Positions 9,438 to 19,153 of a DNA stretch of 64,000 nt are shown in pieces. The stretch comes from Shewanella sp. GD04112 (GTDB lineage Bacteria > Pseudomonadota > Gammaproteobacteria > Enterobacterales > Shewanellaceae). Positions within the stretch are counted from its first letter, which is position 1. Every line of letters begins with the position of its first letter. A program made the translations under genes and the position numbers. The stretch spans positions 682,001 to 746,000 of the forward strand of contig NZ_JAOEAL010000001.1 of the NCBI RefSeq assembly GCF_029835735.1, given 5' to 3'. Below the pieces are notes generated by a model that had not been told where the DNA came from, searched no databases, and worked only from the letters and a program-made list of their open reading frames with translations.

Positions 9438-10331
9438 ATGGGTAGATTAGGTATTGTTCTGATTGCCATCGTATTAGGCATAGGTCTGTCATCTGTGATG
9501 GTGGTTAACGAAGGCGAGCGTGCGATTGTGGCGCGTTTCGGTGAAATCGTTAAAGACAACGTTGACGGCAAACCAGTGACCCGCGTTTTCGCCCCAGGCA
9601 TACACTTTAAAGTGCCTGTGATCGATAAAGTGAAGTTACTCGATGCGCGTATCCAAACCTTAGATGGTGCGGCCGATCGTTTTGTTACCTCTGAGAAAAA
9701 AGATTTGATGGTCGATTCCTATGTGAAGTGGCGTATTTTCGACTTCGAAAAATACTACCTTTCCACTAACGGCGGGATTAAGTCGAATGCAGAGACCTTA
9801 CTACAACGTAAGATCAACAACGACTTACGTACCGAGTTTGGTCGTCGCACTATCAAGGAAATCGTTTCTGGTAAACGCGATGAGCTGCAAAATGATGCGT
9901 TAGAAAACGCTTCTGAAAGCGCTAAAGACTTAGGTATTGAAGTGGTTGACGTGCGTGTGAAGCAAATCAACCTACCCGCAAACGTGAGTAACAGTATTTA
10001 TCAACGTATGCGTGCCGAGCGTCAAGCGGTTGCCAAAGAGCATAGAGCACAGGGTAAAGAGCAGTCTGAAATCATTCGCGCTACGATTGATGCCAACGTG
10101 ACCGTGAAGATTGCCGAAGCCGAGCGTAAAGCTTTAACCATCCGTGGTGAAGGTGATGCGCAAGCTGCGAAGATTTATTCTGACGCTTACAGTAAAGATC
10201 CTGAGTTCTTCAGCTTCTTACGTAGCTTAGATGCATACCGTGCGAGTTTCTCCGGTAACTCTGATGTGATGGTATTAGAACCAGATAGCGAGTTCTTCAA
10301 ATATATGAAGAGCACTTCGCCTAAGAAGTAA
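9438..10331 (+). CDS. hflC: FtsH protease modulator HflC
   Basis: HflC is the partner of HflK in the FtsH-regulating complex. A single N-terminal membrane helix (3-22) is followed by the SPFH domain (NEGERAIVARFGEI, then FAPGIHFKVPVIDKV) and the coiled-coil arm with RAQGKEQSEIIRA and EGDAQAAKIYSDAYSKDPEF. 297 aa. The gene ends the superoperon and is followed by a strong terminator. Confidence 0.95.
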   Translation: MGRLGIVLIAIVLGIGLSSVMVVNEGERAIVARFGEIVKDNVDGKPVTRVFAPGIHFKVPVIDKVKLLDARIQTLDGAADRFVTSEKKDLMVDSYVKWRIFDFEKYYLSTNGGIKSNAETLLQRKINNDLRTEFGRRTIKEIVSGKRDELQNDALENASESAKDLGIEVVDVRVKQINLPANVSNSIYQRMRAERQAVAKEHRAQGKEQSEIIRATIDANVTVKIAEAERKALTIRGEGDAQAAKIYSDAYSKDPEFFSFLRSLDAYRASFSGNSDVMVLEPDSEFFKYMKSTSPKK

Positions 10332-10350
10332 GCAATCAGAAATGTATTGA

Positions 10351-10382
10351 AATGGGTCCTGAAAACAGGGCCCATTTTTTTA
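10351..10382 (+). terminator. Terminator of the hflX-hflK-hflC operon
   Basis: AATGGG-T-CCTG, a loop AAAA, and CAGG-G-CCCATT form a near-perfect stem ending in seven T residues, right after hflC. Confidence 0.85.
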
Positions 10383-10594
10383 TCTGCAGGAAAACGTAAA
10401 GTTGCAAAATGAGAGTTGGAGTTATATTAGCGATGCATGGATTATGCCGACCTCACAGACCATTTGCTCAAAAAGTATATCAAAACGATTAAAATCGCTT
10501 AATAGTTGTGCTTTTTTTGTCCATTTTATAAAAAACACGCAATCTCCCTAACTTAGTTGAGTGTTTTCACTATGATCTGCTTCTAATTTTTAGC

Positions 10595-10600
10595 TATAAT
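10595..10600 (+). promoter_or_regulatory. Candidate -10 element of the petABC promoter
   Basis: TATAAT lies about 100 nt upstream of petA, within the 368-nt intergenic stretch 10332-10699. No clear -35 box is seen at the expected spacing, so an activator may be needed. Apart from this and the hflC terminator the intergenic stretch shows nothing else. Confidence 0.35.
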
Positions 10601-10699
10601 GAGCCCCGCTTCAAACTTCGATTTTTGCCCATGGTGATAACTAGGGGGCAGAAAGTCTTTGAAAAACAAAAATTCCAACACCCTCTGGGAGATAAGTGG

Positions 10700-11290
10700 A
10701 TGAGCAATGCGCCAGTCGATACCGGACGTCGCAGATTCCTGACAGCCGCAACCGCCGTAGTAGGTGGTGCTGGTGCCGTCGCTGTAGCGGTTCCTTTCAT
10801 CAAGTCATGGAATCCGAGTGCCAAGGCGAAAGCTGCAGGTGCGCCGGTAGAAGTAAATATCAGTAAAATTGAGCCAGGTCAGCTGATCCGTGTTGAATGG
10901 CGTGGAAAACCTGTATGGGTTGTCCGTCGCACAGAAGCAGTGATTAATGAACTGCCAACACACGACGATAAGCTAAGAGATCCAGCGTCTGCAGAAATGC
11001 AACAACCTGAATATGCAACAAATCCTCTGCGTTCTATTAAGCCAGAGTATTTTATTGCCGTCGGTATTTGTACCCACCTAGGATGTTCACCAACTTATTT
11101 ACCAGATTCATTTGGTGAGCAAGTTCAAGGCGTGACTTCTGGTTTCTTCTGTCCATGTCATGGTTCTAAGTTCGATATGGCGGGCCGCGTATTCCAAGGC
11201 GTTCCAGCTCCATTGAACCTAGTTATCCCTCCACATCAATACGTTGATGATGGCACCGTTATCATCGGTGTAGATAAAGGAGTGGCGTAA
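10700..11290 (+). CDS. petA: Ubiquinol-cytochrome c reductase, Rieske iron-sulfur subunit
   Basis: PetA carries the high-potential [2Fe-2S] cluster of the bc1 complex and accepts the first electron from ubiquinol. The N-terminus (APVDTGRRRFLTAATAV) is a Tat-type signal anchor followed by an Ala/Gly/Val hydrophobic helix. The cluster-binding boxes CTHLGC and CPCHGS are intact. An upstream frame extends to 10625, but ATG 10700 has GGGAGA before it and gives the normal 196-aa length. The stop overlaps the petB start (TAATG), indicating coupled translation. Confidence 0.95.
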   Translation: MSNAPVDTGRRRFLTAATAVVGGAGAVAVAVPFIKSWNPSAKAKAAGAPVEVNISKIEPGQLIRVEWRGKPVWVVRRTEAVINELPTHDDKLRDPASAEMQQPEYATNPLRSIKPEYFIAVGICTHLGCSPTYLPDSFGEQVQGVTSGFFCPCHGSKFDMAGRVFQGVPAPLNLVIPPHQYVDDGTVIIGVDKGVA

Positions 11291-12504
11291 TGGTTAAGAA
11301 TTTAATTAATTGGATCGATGCGCGTATCCCAATGACGGCGACTTATAACCGTCACGTGGGTCAGTATGCGACGCCAACTAACTTTAACTTCTGGTACTTC
11401 TTCGGTTCATTAGCCATGTTGGTATTGGTTAACCAATTACTGACGGGTATCTGGTTGACCATGAACTATGTACCAACAGCAGAAGGTGCTTTTGCCTCTG
11501 TTGAATACATCATGCGTGACGTAGAGTACGGCTGGTTATTGCGTTATATGCACTCAACTGGTGCGTCTGCATTCTTCGTGGTGATCTACTTACATATGTT
11601 CCGTGGTCTGATTTACGGTTCATATCAAAAGCCTAGAGAACTACTGTGGCTATTCGGTATGTTGATTTTCCTCGTGCTGATGGCTGAAGCCTTTATGGGT
11701 TACTTGTTGCCATGGGGACAAATGTCTTACTGGGGCGCGCAGGTAATTATTTCTCTGTTCGGTGCTATCCCTGTTATCGGTGATGACTTAACCCTGTGGA
11801 TCCGTGGTGACTACGTGATCTCTGGCGCGACACTGAACCGTTTCTTCGCTCTGCACGTTATCGCACTGCCATTAGTGTTAGTGGTTTTAGTGTTCTTACA
11901 CTTAATCGCTCTGCACGAAGTGGGTTCAAACAACCCAGACGGTATCGAAATCAAGAAGAACAAAGACGAGAATGGTTGGCCAGTTGATGGTATTCCATTC
12001 CACCCATACTACACAGTTAAAGACATTATGGGTGTTGCGGGCTTCCTGATCGTATTCTGTTACGTGCTGTTCTTCATCCCTGAAGGTGGCGGTTACTTCC
12101 TTGAGAAGCCAAACTTTGAAGCGGCTAACCCAATGAAGACACCAGAGCACATTGCACCTGTATGGTACTTCACTCCGTTCTACGCCATCTTACGTGCTGT
12201 TCCCGATAAATTGGGCGGTGTGGTAATGATGGGTCTGTCGATTGCAGTGCTGTTCGTATTGCCTTGGTTAGACCGTTGTAAAGTGAAGTCAATTCGCTAC
12301 CGCAGCACGCTGCACAAGTTGAACATCGCTCAGTTCGCTGTATCGTTCATCGTCTTAGGTTACTTAGGCGCTGTACCTGCAACACCAGAGCTGACTATTG
12401 TTGCACGTATCTTCACTGTGACGTATTTCGGCTACTTCTTATTACTGTGGTTATACAGCAAAAATGAGAAAACTAAGCCTGTTCCAGCGAGGTTGACACA
12501 CTAA
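11290..12504 (+). CDS. petB: Ubiquinol-cytochrome c reductase, cytochrome b subunit
   Basis: This is the diheme membrane subunit with the Qo and Qi quinone sites. About eight transmembrane helices are seen. The two heme ligand pairs lie in RYMHSTGASAFF/IYLHMFRGL and FFALHVIALP/FLHLIALHEVGSNNP. The Qo-site PEWF-type motif appears as PVWYFTPFYAILR. 404 aa, full length. The middle gene of petABC, with a 1-nt overlap on each side. Confidence 0.96.
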   Translation: MVKNLINWIDARIPMTATYNRHVGQYATPTNFNFWYFFGSLAMLVLVNQLLTGIWLTMNYVPTAEGAFASVEYIMRDVEYGWLLRYMHSTGASAFFVVIYLHMFRGLIYGSYQKPRELLWLFGMLIFLVLMAEAFMGYLLPWGQMSYWGAQVIISLFGAIPVIGDDLTLWIRGDYVISGATLNRFFALHVIALPLVLVVLVFLHLIALHEVGSNNPDGIEIKKNKDENGWPVDGIPFHPYYTVKDIMGVAGFLIVFCYVLFFIPEGGGYFLEKPNFEAANPMKTPEHIAPVWYFTPFYAILRAVPDKLGGVVMMGLSIAVLFVLPWLDRCKVKSIRYRSTLHKLNIAQFAVSFIVLGYLGAVPATPELTIVARIFTVTYFGYFLLLWLYSKNEKTKPVPARLTH

Positions 12505-13202
12505 TGAAAAAATTACTGATTGCATTAGTTACATTGATCCCGACGCTGGCGATGGCCGCGAGTGGACACAATGTACATTTAGAAAAAGCCAATGTTGATC
12601 TGCATGATAAGGCTTCTTTAGAGCGTGGTCTGGACATGTTCCAACACTATTGCTCTGGTTGTCACAGCACTCAGTATCAACGCTATGAGCGTGTGGCGAA
12701 CGATATCGGTATTTCAGCCGATGATATGCGTAGCAAGTACATGTTTACCGATGCCAAAATCGGTGAGCTGATGCAAAACGCAATTCCACACAAAGATGCA
12801 GCTAAGTGGTTCGGTGCAACACCACCAGACTTAACCTTAGTCGCACGTGTTCGTGGCGAAGATTGGGTGTATTCATACCTCAAAGGCTTCTACAAAGACC
12901 CAAGCCGTCCATTCGGCGTAAACAACACTGTCTTCCCATCAGTGGGTATGCCACACGTTCTTGAAGAACTGCAAGGCACACCTGTTAAGCAAGAAGATGG
13001 CACTATTGTGGTCTCTGGTGGTAAGTTAAATGCAGAAGAGTATGACCAAGCGGTACGTGATATCACTGGCTTCTTAGTTTATTCGGCTGAACCTGTTAAG
13101 TTAGAGCGTCAAGCTTTAGGTTGGTGGGTGCTCGGATTCCTGTTTATATTCTTTATTGTGGCCTACCTCTTGAAGAAAGAGTATTGGAAAGATGTACACT
13201 AG
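12504..13202 (+). CDS. petC: Ubiquinol-cytochrome c reductase, cytochrome c1
   Basis: Cytochrome c1 passes electrons from the Rieske protein to soluble cytochrome c. A cleavable signal peptide (LTLIPTLAMAA) precedes the mature domain. The single heme c site is CSGCHSTQY, and the sixth ligand Met lies in the VFPSVGMPHVL region. A C-terminal membrane anchor (WWVLGFLFIFFIVAYLL) is followed by a Lys-rich end. 232 aa. A G/C-rich terminator follows. Confidence 0.95.
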   Translation: MKKLLIALVTLIPTLAMAASGHNVHLEKANVDLHDKASLERGLDMFQHYCSGCHSTQYQRYERVANDIGISADDMRSKYMFTDAKIGELMQNAIPHKDAAKWFGATPPDLTLVARVRGEDWVYSYLKGFYKDPSRPFGVNNTVFPSVGMPHVLEELQGTPVKQEDGTIVVSGGKLNAEEYDQAVRDITGFLVYSAEPVKLERQALGWWVLGFLFIFFIVAYLLKKEYWKDVH

Positions 13203-13238
13203 GCACCAATAACGGGTAAAATATAGTATCCGCATAGT

Positions 13239-13280
13239 GTAAACGGGGGGCTTTGCCCCTCGTTTACTTTTGTTTTATTT
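13239..13280 (+). terminator. Terminator of petABC
   Basis: GTAAACG-GGGGGC-TTT-GCCCC-TCGTTTAC (13239-13267) is a long hairpin followed by TTTTGTTTTATTT. It separates petC from sspA. Confidence 0.85.
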
Positions 13281-13298
13281 CGACTCTGGAGGGTATCA

Positions 13299-13928
13299 AT
13301 GGCTGTTGCTGCCAACAAACGCTCTGTCATGACACTGTTTTCAGGTGCTGATGATCTTTATAGCCATCAAGTCCGTATCGTGTTAGCTGAGAAAGGGGTT
13401 ACTGTTGATGTTTTACAGGTCGACCCTAATGAAATGCCAGAGGATTTACTCGAAGTAAATCCTTATAACTCAGTACCTACTTTATTAGACCGTGAGCTCG
13501 TACTCTATGAGTCACGTATCATTATGGAATACTTGGATGAGCGTTTCCCTCATCCACCTTTGATGCCTGTTTACCCAGTATCTCGCGGCCAAAGCCGTTT
13601 GATGATGCACCGCATCGATACTGACTGGTACTCACTCGTTGACCGTATTCGCAAAGGCGATCGCGCTGAAGCGGCCCGTAAAGAACTGACTGAAAGTTTA
13701 CTTTCAATCGCACCTGTATTTGGTGAAATGCCTTACTTTATGAGCGAAGAATTCGGTTTAGCGGATTGCTACCTCGGCCCATTATTATGGCGTTTACCTG
13801 TATTAGGTATCGAGTTAGACAGCCGCGTAGCGAAAGACATCAAAGCTTACATGACACGTATTTTCGAGCGTGAATCATTTAAAGCTTCGTTGACTGAAGC
13901 TGAACGCGAAATGCGCATGGGAATGTAA
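13299..13928 (+). CDS. sspA: Stringent starvation protein A (GST-fold, RNA polymerase-associated)
   Basis: SspA binds RNA polymerase and alters transcription in stationary phase and under acid stress. The GST fold is visible: a thioredoxin-like N-terminus (MTLFSGADDLYSHQVRIVLAE, here interrupted for length: MTLFSGADD then YSHQVRIVLAE), the cis-Pro segment NPYNSVPTLLDRELVLYES and the MEYLDERFPHPPLMP segment that is a hallmark of SspA. 209 aa. RBS TGGAGG. The stop overlaps the sspB start by 1 nt. Confidence 0.94.
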   Translation: MAVAANKRSVMTLFSGADDLYSHQVRIVLAEKGVTVDVLQVDPNEMPEDLLEVNPYNSVPTLLDRELVLYESRIIMEYLDERFPHPPLMPVYPVSRGQSRLMMHRIDTDWYSLVDRIRKGDRAEAARKELTESLLSIAPVFGEMPYFMSEEFGLADCYLGPLLWRLPVLGIELDSRVAKDIKAYMTRIFERESFKASLTEAEREMRMGM

Positions 13929-14365
13929 TGAAAGCGTTGACTCCAAATCGTCCTTATTTACTCAGGGCTTACTACGATTGGTTGATGGACAACCAATTAA
14001 CGCCTCACGTTGTCGTGGATGCCTTTGTGAAAGGCACCCAAGTACCACAGCAGTACGTGAAGGATGGCCAGATCGTATTAAATATCGCGGCCAGCGCGGT
14101 GGGCAATTTGCAAATTGGTAATGAATTTGTGGAGTTCAATGCGCGTTTCGGTGGTGTACCTCAACAGGTATTATTGCCAATGGCCTCGATTGTGGCCATT
14201 TACGCCCGTGAAAATGGCGCAGGGACTGTCTTCGATATTGAAGATGCATACTTGGTCGAAGAGGAAGCTGAATCGACCTTGTCTGTTATCGAGACAAACG
14301 AGAAGCCAACCGAACCAACGGATGAGCCTCCTAAGCGTCGCAGCCATTTAACCTTAGTTAAATAG
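13928..14365 (+). CDS. sspB: ClpXP protease specificity-enhancing factor SspB
   Basis: SspB is the adaptor that binds ssrA-tagged proteins and delivers them to ClpXP. The ssrA-binding fold is seen in RPYLLRAYYDWLMDNQLTPH, NIAASAVGNLQIGN and FNARFGGVPQ. An acidic, disordered linker leads to the C-terminal ClpX-binding tail RRSHLTLVK. 145 aa. Coupled to sspA as in E. coli. Confidence 0.94.
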   Translation: MKALTPNRPYLLRAYYDWLMDNQLTPHVVVDAFVKGTQVPQQYVKDGQIVLNIAASAVGNLQIGNEFVEFNARFGGVPQQVLLPMASIVAIYARENGAGTVFDIEDAYLVEEEAESTLSVIETNEKPTEPTDEPPKRRSHLTLVK

Positions 14366-14393
14366 GTTAATTGCGCCCTGTTCTATACTCTTG

Positions 14394-14422
14394 AAAGCCA
14401 GTATGTTGACTGGCTTTTTTAT
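14394..14422 (+). terminator. Terminator of sspAB
   Basis: AAAGCCAGT (14394-14402) pairs with ACTGGCTTT (14409-14417), followed by a TTT-TATT run. Confidence 0.85.
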
Positions 14423-14521
14423 TGGATAAAGGTTTAATCCGCGCAAAGGCCTGTGGTAGCATTTGCGCCGCATTTCAGCCGTGGAGTGTATCGACTTACC
14501 ATTTGAGCCAATGGATTTTGT

Positions 14522-15097
14522 ATGTTGCTAATGATCGACAATTACGACTCTTTCACCTTTAACTTAGTGCAGTATTTTCAGCAGTTAGGGCAAGAGATCG
14601 TGGTTAAACGCAATGATGAAATCAGCTTAGCGGAAATCGAGGCTCTGGCACCGAGCCATTTAGTCATATCTCCAGGCCCCTGTTCGCCCAATGAGGCGGG
14701 GATTTCCCTCGCGGCGATTGAGCATTTTGCCGATCGTTTACCTATCCTCGGTGTGTGTTTAGGGCATCAAGCCATGGCGCAGGTGTTTGGTGCTAGGGTT
14801 GTGCGAGCGCAGCGGGTGATGCATGGCAAAGTCAGTGCGATTACTCATACTGGCGAGCGCCTGTTTAAAGGCTTAAATCAGCCATTAACCGTAACCCGCT
14901 ACCATTCACTGCTGGTCGATGCTGTCCCTGAGGGATTTGTTCTGGACGCTTGGTTTGACGACCCAACCCACGGGCGCGAAATCATGGCCATGAGCCATAA
15001 GCAGCTGCCACTTTTTGGTGTGCAATTTCACCCCGAGTCGATTCTCACCGAGCAAGGGCATGAATTGTTGGCAAATTTCTTATCTCAATCGGCTTAG
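14522..15097 (+). CDS. pabA: Aminodeoxychorismate/anthranilate synthase glutamine amidotransferase subunit
   Basis: This class-I glutamine amidotransferase supplies ammonia to PabB (folate) or TrpE (tryptophan). MIDNYDSFTFNLVQYF, SPGPCSPNEAG, the nucleophile box GVCLGHQAMAQ, VTRYHSLLVD and the His-Glu pair in GVQFHPESIL are intact. 191 aa. It stands alone, not fused or adjacent to trp genes, which favours pabA over trpG. Confidence 0.87.
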   Translation: MLLMIDNYDSFTFNLVQYFQQLGQEIVVKRNDEISLAEIEALAPSHLVISPGPCSPNEAGISLAAIEHFADRLPILGVCLGHQAMAQVFGARVVRAQRVMHGKVSAITHTGERLFKGLNQPLTVTRYHSLLVDAVPEGFVLDAWFDDPTHGREIMAMSHKQLPLFGVQFHPESILTEQGHELLANFLSQSA

Positions 15098-15272
15098 GTT
15101 GAATCCAAAAAATCGATTTTGCTCTACTCTTTGTTACAAGATTTCTCCTTCATTTAAGCAAATATGTCGCTCAAGTGTGATATAACTGCCGCAAAACGAT
15201 GCCTGCTCACGTACTCATGGAGTTAGCTCCAAAGTGTAACTAGGGCAGCGATAACAATAAAAGGAAGGACAA

Positions 15273-17753
15273 ATGAACAGCGTAATGCGAAATTTGGGTT
15301 TAAGTGCGTTAGCCGTTGCGGTATTGACGAGTTGCGCCGCCACCTCAACCGAAACGGCAACTCCCGCGACCACACCACAGGCTTATCAAGTCCCTTTAGC
15401 TCAGCCTCCCCAAGTTTCACAACCGCTTACGCTGAATCAAATTATGGCGAACCCCGATTGGATGGGGATTTTCGCTAAGGAAGCCTACTGGAGCGATGAC
15501 AGTCAGAGCGTTTTCTTTGCGCGCCAACCCAGTGCATCGCCATTACGGAATTATTATCAGCAGGGCATTAATGACAGCCGCGCCGTTGAACTGGCCATCG
15601 ATAAGCTACATGCGGCTGATCAACAGTTTGGTGTGTTCGATAGCACTAAAGCTAACAAGGCGTATCTCTACCAAGGCAATATTTTTGTTAAGCATTTAAG
15701 CTCTGGCAAAATCACCCAGGTTACCCGCCAGCGCACTGCCATCAGTGGCCTGCGTTACCTTAACAATGGCGATATCGCCTATTGGCAAGGGGATAATGTT
15801 TTCCAAATCCATCAAGACAGTGGATTAGTGGAACAGTTGGCTGAAATCAAAATGGCGAAAGCGCCCGAAGGTGTGAAAGAACCCAGCAGCTACTTAGCCA
15901 AGCAGCAGCACAGACTCATTCAATATGTGGCGTTGCAGCAGGAAAATGCCAAAGCCAAAGAACAGTTTAAGAACGAGCTGCAAAAGAGCGATCCGACCCT
16001 CGCCGCTAACACTTGGTATCTAGGTGATGCCGAGGTGGTGTCTGAGCTAAGTCTGTCGCCAGACGGTCGCTATCTGTTTGTAGCCCTAACCGATAAAAAT
16101 TACACCGGCAGCAGTGAACACGACATCATGCCAAACTACCTCGGTAGCGAAGGCTATATCGACCCTGTGCCCGTGCGTGCCCGTGTCGCGGAAGATAATC
16201 CACCAGGACAGCGCTTTGTGGTGTTAGACCTCAATGAGCATAAACAGATCGATGTGACTATCGAAGGCTTAACTGGCTTCGATGAAGACGTTTTAGCTAA
16301 GGTTAAGAGTGAAAACGCTAAAGCAAAAGGTGAGTCATATCAAAGTACTAAGGCTCCACGTAAAATCCAGCTGATGCAGGATTGGGGCTGGACTCAAAGC
16401 GCGATTCAATGGCATGAGTCTGAGAACAAATTGGCTGTAATGGTCGAAGCGACCGATAACAAAGATCGTTGGATTGCCAGTGTCGATCTGGCAAAGGGCA
16501 AGTTTATCACCGAGCATCGTCTGCATGATGATGCTTGGGTGAACTACGACTATAACCAATTTGGCTGGTTACCCGGTACGGACAGTCTGTACTATCTCTC
16601 TGAAGAAACAGGTTATTCCCAGCTTTATATCAAGGCGAACGGTGAAAAGCCCCGCGCTTTGACCCAAGGTAAGTTTGTGGTGAGCGATATTACTCTATCG
16701 CCCGATGCAAACTACATCTACTACAAGGCTAACCAAAGCCACCCTGGTATTTACAATGTTCACCGTGTGAATATCGCCTCGGGCAAAAACGAGCAATTAA
16801 CTCAGTGGGACGGAAACTTAGATTACAGCTTAAGCCCCGATGGCACTAAGTTGCTGCTGAATGCGTCTCGCCGTACAGAGCCGAATGAGCTTTATATTCA
16901 ACCGATTGGCGGTGAGTTAAAACAGCTCACGTCATACACCAGCGATGCCTTTAAGCAATATCCATGGCAAGCACCCGAAGTGGTTGCCGTTCCTTCAAAC
17001 CATGGCGCTGGCCAAGTGTATGCGCGGGTTTATTTGCCGCAGGGATACGACAAATCCCGCGCCGAGAAATATCCTGCCGTTGTCTTTAACCATGGCGCAG
17101 GTTACTTACAAAATGCCGATTATGGCTTTAGTGGTTACTTCCGTGAGTTTATGTTCCACAACCTACTGACCCAACAAGGCTATGTAGTGATGGACATGGA
17201 TTACCGTGGTTCTAAAGGCTATGGTCGCGATTGGCGCACGGCAATTTATCGCAATATGGGGCATCCTGAAGTCGAAGATTTAAAAGATGGCGTGACTTGG
17301 ATGGGCCAAAATGCCAACGTGGATATTAAGCGCGTCGGTACCTATGGCGGTTCTTACGGCGGTTTCTTAACCTTTATGTCCTTATTTACTGAGCCGGAAT
17401 TATTCCAAGCAGGCGCAGCACTGCGCCCTGTGGCGGATTGGGCACATTACAACGCGCCTTACACCTCCAATATTTTAAACACGCCGGATGTTGACCCAAT
17501 CGCCTATGAGCGTAGCTCGCCCATTGAACATGCCCAAGGCTTGACTAAGCCATTATTGATCATGAGTGGCGTGATGGATGATAACGTGTTCTTCCAAGAT
17601 AGCGTGCGCATGGTGCAGCACCTTATCGAGCTGGAAAAACCGATGTTTGAAACGGCTATTTATCCGGTTGAGCCCCACGGTTTCCGTCAGCCATCGAGCT
17701 GGTTAGACGAATATCGCCGTATTTACAAACTCTTTGAACAAGAGCTTAAGTAA
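15273..17753 (+). CDS. S9 family prolyl oligopeptidase-like peptidase (secreted lipoprotein)
   Basis: This is an exported serine peptidase of the DPP-IV/prolyl oligopeptidase family. Residues 1-21 are a lipoprotein signal with lipobox LTSC. A TolB/DPP-IV-like beta-propeller spans about 100-560 (repeats such as LSPDGRYLFVALTD and YSLSPDGTKLLLNAS). The alpha/beta-hydrolase domain shows YPAVVFNHGAG, the nucleophile elbow GTYGGSYGGFLT, the Asp in SGVMDDNVFFQDSV and the His in YPVEPHGFRQPSSW. 826 aa, full length. RBS AAGGAAGG. The likely site is the periplasm or outer membrane; the substrate is not evident from sequence. Confidence 0.9.
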   Translation: MNSVMRNLGLSALAVAVLTSCAATSTETATPATTPQAYQVPLAQPPQVSQPLTLNQIMANPDWMGIFAKEAYWSDDSQSVFFARQPSASPLRNYYQQGINDSRAVELAIDKLHAADQQFGVFDSTKANKAYLYQGNIFVKHLSSGKITQVTRQRTAISGLRYLNNGDIAYWQGDNVFQIHQDSGLVEQLAEIKMAKAPEGVKEPSSYLAKQQHRLIQYVALQQENAKAKEQFKNELQKSDPTLAANTWYLGDAEVVSELSLSPDGRYLFVALTDKNYTGSSEHDIMPNYLGSEGYIDPVPVRARVAEDNPPGQRFVVLDLNEHKQIDVTIEGLTGFDEDVLAKVKSENAKAKGESYQSTKAPRKIQLMQDWGWTQSAIQWHESENKLAVMVEATDNKDRWIASVDLAKGKFITEHRLHDDAWVNYDYNQFGWLPGTDSLYYLSEETGYSQLYIKANGEKPRALTQGKFVVSDITLSPDANYIYYKANQSHPGIYNVHRVNIASGKNEQLTQWDGNLDYSLSPDGTKLLLNASRRTEPNELYIQPIGGELKQLTSYTSDAFKQYPWQAPEVVAVPSNHGAGQVYARVYLPQGYDKSRAEKYPAVVFNHGAGYLQNADYGFSGYFREFMFHNLLTQQGYVVMDMDYRGSKGYGRDWRTAIYRNMGHPEVEDLKDGVTWMGQNANVDIKRVGTYGGSYGGFLTFMSLFTEPELFQAGAALRPVADWAHYNAPYTSNILNTPDVDPIAYERSSPIEHAQGLTKPLLIMSGVMDDNVFFQDSVRMVQHLIELEKPMFETAIYPVEPHGFRQPSSWLDEYRRIYKLFEQELK

Positions 17754-17768
17754 ATCTCGCGAAAGTAT

Positions 17769-17794
17769 TAAGGCCTCAATATGAGGCCTTTTTG
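17769..17794 (+). terminator. Terminator of the S9 peptidase gene
   Basis: AAGGCCTCA-ATA-TGAGGCCTT followed by TTTGTT, 16 nt after the stop codon. Confidence 0.8.
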
Positions 17795-17952
17795 TTGCGT
17801 GGATTTCGGCGCGAGTGAATCTAATCAGGGTTGTAAAATAGTCACTTGTTTGCTTATTGCCAAGAGGTAACCTATATGCTGAAATTACAATGTTTTTAAC
17901 GATTTTAGCGTATGCGCGCCACTTAGCACGGGCGAGATAGGAAAGGTAAACT

Positions 17953-19098
17953 GTGGCGATATCGGTAGCGGGCGGCGTCAGACCTGGCAAAATTTTAGAG
18001 ATAGAACATAGACTCTATCAGCAACTTATTCTCGGTAAACAAAAAGCCAGTCCTACTCTATTGGATGATTTGGACCAAGAGCTTGAGGCTGATGCCAATA
18101 AACTTGATGTAGAGCGAGAGGCGATACTGTCACGGCTACTTAAACAAATTCAAGCTCGAGAAGTATTTGAGGCCATTTCAAAGCAACTTATTGACACAGT
18201 GAATAATGCTATTGAGCATCAATTAGCTTCCCCTGAGTTAGTGCTAGCCAAGTCGGATATTAACGAATCGCAAGTCCTGCTACTTGAATTACTGCTGGCT
18301 AAAAATCTTGATGCCACAAGATTAAGACCTTTAATCAGCAATTTAAGCTGGTTATGCCGCGATTTAACCAATATGGTTAATAGTCCTGCATTTCGGGCGC
18401 GTCGCCCGCAGAGTTCCGATGTACGCGTCACCGATATCAAATTAGTGATGAATTACATTGGCATCGAAAACCTGCGCACTATTATTCCTTATTTTTGCCT
18501 GCGTAATTGGCTGCCCAGTGGCAACGCTAAGTTACTCTGGACCACCCGCAAGTTGTGGCGCTATAGCATTGTCAGCGGAATAGCAGCGAATGCGTTAGCG
18601 CAGCTTCATAATACTGACTCAGCACTCGTCTATAGTGGTGCATTAATGAATCAGTTGGGCACTTCAGTCGTGCTGAGTCTCAGTGCGCGTTTATTTGATA
18701 AAACTTGGGGCAATTGGATCCGTGAGGCAAGCTCGAGTCGAGATAAAGAAGTGTACGATGCTGTAATTGCCACCGAATTCCCTGCTAAAGTGGTTTTTGA
18801 GCAAGTGTTAGCCCATGGACATAAGCTTAATTGGCAACTATTAGAGTTACTTAAGTTTGAACAGAGTCCATTAACTCAATTGCTTAAAGAGTTGGACCAA
18901 ACCTTAACTTACCGCGAACTCTCGATGCCGGCCGCATTAGTGGCACGGGCGAATTGTTATGCTAAGGTGCTGTTGCTTGAAGAGATGCGCCAAATCGAGC
19001 CGCAGGAAAAACGCTTAATGTTCGATTATTACGAGCTCAGCGAGCAGGAAGTGCTGCGCCTAAAAGCACAGAATTATCGGAAGTTGGATCTGCTGTAA
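17953..19098 (+). CDS. HDOD-domain protein
   Basis: The middle and C-terminal parts (about 150-330) fit the HDOD fold, an HD-like output domain of bacterial signalling proteins that usually lacks the metal residues: VMNYIGIENLRTIIPYFCLRNW, written here as IGIENLRTIIPYF, and YSGALMNQLGTSVVLSLSARL. The N-terminal 120 residues are helical and acidic with no recognised domain. The start is GTG 17953 with AGGAAAGG before it. 381 aa. Function unknown; a role in a signalling pathway is inferred from the fold only. Confidence 0.7.
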   Translation: MAISVAGGVRPGKILEIEHRLYQQLILGKQKASPTLLDDLDQELEADANKLDVEREAILSRLLKQIQAREVFEAISKQLIDTVNNAIEHQLASPELVLAKSDINESQVLLLELLLAKNLDATRLRPLISNLSWLCRDLTNMVNSPAFRARRPQSSDVRVTDIKLVMNYIGIENLRTIIPYFCLRNWLPSGNAKLLWTTRKLWRYSIVSGIAANALAQLHNTDSALVYSGALMNQLGTSVVLSLSARLFDKTWGNWIREASSSRDKEVYDAVIATEFPAKVVFEQVLAHGHKLNWQLLELLKFEQSPLTQLLKELDQTLTYRELSMPAALVARANCYAKVLLLEEMRQIEPQEKRLMFDYYELSEQEVLRLKAQNYRKLDLL

Positions 19099-19153
19099 TC
19101 TGCACGCCGTTCCCATCGGTGTCCAATTGCGGCACTGATGTGGAGGACGGAAA